Positions 62,697 through 64,000 of a stretch of 64,000 bases of DNA are shown here, piece by piece. Under the pieces are notes generated by a model. That model searched no databases and was not told the DNA's origin. It was given only the letters and a program-made list of their open reading frames with translations. Source of the stretch: HXMU1420-13 sp024742815 (lineage in GTDB: Bacteria > Bacteroidota > Rhodothermia > Balneolales > Balneolaceae). Location: NCBI GenBank assembly GCA_024742815.1, contig JANSXX010000002.1:124001-188000 (forward strand), read 5' to 3'. Each line of letters starts with the position of its first letter. Position 1 is the stretch's first letter. Position numbers and translations under genes: made by a program.

Positions 62697-63344
62697 CTAG
62701 AATTTAAATCCGAAGTAAAGGTTGGGTTCGAACCAGAAGACGTTTCCGTATTTGTCATCAAATTCTTTAAAGCCTTCCGGAGAGTTGTTGTCGAACATCC
62801 ACTGGTTTATATGAACCTGAGGCTCTATGAATAATCGTTTTTTCTTCCCGAAAGCTACATGATAGCCCAAGTGATAGGAGTTGTACAGTTTAAAGCCATT
62901 CTTAATCTTATTGCCGTCTAAATCGGTATAGGTCTGTATCTGTGGGAGTACTTCAATACTTGTAAACAGTCCTTTCCAAAGCATTCGCTGGTAGGAAATA
63001 CCAATTCCGGTTTCTCTTAGGTATCCATCGTAATATTCGGTTCCAGACTCAATTTTATCTACAACACCATCCCACCAGGTAATTCCCATAGGTTGAAATA
63101 AGCGCCAGGTTGCAAACTTCACACCTATAATATTTTTTTCGTCGAGATTACGTTTTACATGCAATTCTACCATTTGAATACTTGTACGCTTACCATACCC
63201 AAAGATAATCTCGTCAGGAACCAGATAAGGCATACTTACTCTCCACTTATGGTCTAATTCAATTTCTTTTGCTAGTGGTGATTTTTCTTGTGCAAAAACA
63301 CTAAACGAGGTTAATGTGAAAACAAAAATTAGCAGGTATCTCAT
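62697..63344 (-). CDS. exported outer-membrane-like protein, unknown function
   Basis: 215 residues with a signal (about 1-18, ending VFAQ). The rest has beta strands with many Tyr, Trp and Phe and ends FEPNLYFGFKF, with a terminal Phe as in outer membrane barrels. No family recognised. It starts on the - strand 67 bases from the hydrolase gene and is probably its neighbour in the same transcript. Confidence 0.6.
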   Translation of the reverse strand: MRYLLIFVFTLTSFSVFAQEKSPLAKEIELDHKWRVSMPYLVPDEIIFGYGKRTSIQMVELHVKRNLDEKNIIGVKFATWRLFQPMGITWWDGVVDKIESGTEYYDGYLRETGIGISYQRMLWKGLFTSIEVLPQIQTYTDLDGNKIKNGFKLYNSYHLGYHVAFGKKKRLFIEPQVHINQWMFDNNSPEGFKEFDDKYGNVFWFEPNLYFGFKF

Positions 63345-63630
63345 TGTTCTGAATTTTAAAGGTTAAATGACCGACTCTATGTGTATGGATAGTTTTTTCT
63401 GAAAACCTCCGGTCAATCAAATCGACAGATCAATGATCGTAAGAAACCCTAGACCAAACGTCCTGAAATGAAAATGCGGACGTATTAGTGAGATTTGGGA
63501 CTTTTCGGAAGTGAATGGAGAAAGACTGAAAAAGGAGGTTTTTAATCTCCATGTTTCTTTGTGGGTATGATTTTATATCTTCTTCGCAATTACATGAATT
63601 TCGGGTACTACGTAAACACTTCACATATTT

Positions 63631-64000
63631 TTGGTTGATAACAAATCCATAGCAATTCTGCCGTTTCTGAACCTCAGTTCAGATCCTGAAAATGAATATT
63701 TCAGTGACGGTATCACCGAAGATATTATTAACGCATTAACCCGCATTCAGGGATTAAAAGTGACTGCGCGTACCTCTTCCTTTGCGTTCAAAGGGCAGCA
63801 TATGGATGTGCGCCATATAGGAAATCAGTTGGGTGTTTCCACGGTATTGGAAGGAAGTGTTCGTAAGACAAAGAAGAGAGTGCGAATCTCAGCACAGTTG
63901 GTGCAAACGACTGATGGATTTCAAATATGGTCGGGGCGTTTTGATCGTGATATTGAAGATATTTTTGAGCTTCAGGATGAAATCAGTCTGGAAATCGCTG
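63631..64000 (+). CDS. FlgO/TPR-type protein, N-terminal part (runs off the window)
   Basis: The frame opens after TAA at 63613-63615, and the TTG at 63631 is the first start. It reads SIAVLPFLNLSSDPENEYFSDGITEDIINAL..., VTARTSSFAFKGQ, LGVSTVLEGSVRKTKKRVRISAQLVQTTDGFQIWSGRFDRDIEDIFELQDEISLEIA. This is the FlgO-like domain common between an N-terminal regulator or cyclase domain and TPR repeats. Here no N-terminal domain precedes it, so the gene is either a short form or truncated. Confidence 0.8.
   Translation, partial: MVDNKSIAILPFLNLSSDPENEYFSDGITEDIINALTRIQGLKVTARTSSFAFKGQHMDVRHIGNQLGVSTVLEGSVRKTKKRVRISAQLVQTTDGFQIWSGRFDRDIEDIFELQDEISLEIA

Overview
The window reads as a chromosomal segment of a low-to-moderate GC member of the Bacteroidota/Rhodothermota/Balneolota (FCB) group, most likely a marine Balneola- or Gracilimonas-like organism. 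The reasons are the protein types (Lacal_2735-family small protein, DUF4386, DUF885, DUF3108, S9 and S41 exported peptidases, CNNM/GldE-like protein, an AccD without its zinc ribbon), weak Shine-Dalgarno sequences, and two upstream TATATTTG boxes that fit the TAnnTTTG -7 element of this group. The assignment is an inference from gene content.

Layout. 1-9 kb: the end of an enoyl-CoA hydratase, a CNNM/CorC transporter-like protein, a tandem AAA ATPase, small envelope genes, azurin, chorismate mutase-prephenate dehydratase and an exported porin-like protein. 9-25 kb: exported beta-carbonic anhydrase, xseA, a thioesterase, a solitary Y1 (RAYT-like) transposase among hairpins, then housekeeping genes pyrC, tsaB, accD, a DPP4-type peptidase, obg and dprA, followed by an orphan RHH antitoxin, a DUF885 protein and gamma-glutamyltransferase. 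24-31 kb: an aldehyde dehydrogenase/DUF779 pair with a divergent AraC regulator and a methyltransferase, bracketed by two single-gene cassettes with integron-like (attC-like) ends. 31-43 kb: S41 protease, hslU-hslV, rng, murA with a biotin carrier, and a short + strand run of an ArsC-like gene, a DUF3108 gene, dut and an MFS transporter. 43.6-45.8 kb: a 2.2 kb island of interspersed palindromic repeats carrying one YefM/YoeB-type toxin-antitoxin pair. 45.8-53.6 kb: an S9 peptidase, a ccmC-ccmD-ccmE-ccmF cytochrome c maturation operon, a DUF5683-like gene and truA. 53.6-54.5 kb: four 101-bp tRNA-Asn-like tandem units, an intact tRNA-Asn, a GIY-YIG nuclease gene and a remnant of the tRNA 5' half. 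54.6-64 kb: accessory genes including a calcineurin-type phosphoesterase, two paralogous alpha/beta hydrolases, a serine hydrolase with a divergent membrane AraC regulator, a Crp/Fnr fragment and envelope proteins. The right edge cuts a FlgO/TPR-type gene.

The most unusual signals are these. (1) A decayed or evolving tandem tRNA-Asn array is linked to a GIY-YIG nuclease, with a piece of the tRNA 5' half on the other side of that nuclease gene. (2) Two separate one-gene cassettes each have 10-bp inverted ends of GTT...AAC form and a long imperfect stem at the gene 3' side, and both join the same ~139-bp sequence on the gene 5' side, as expected of integron cassettes, although no integrase gene is in view. 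(3) CcmE carries CPSKY (CXXXY) where classical CcmE has the heme-binding HXXXY, and no ccmG/ccmH lies nearby. (4) A toxin-antitoxin pair is buried in a repeat island.
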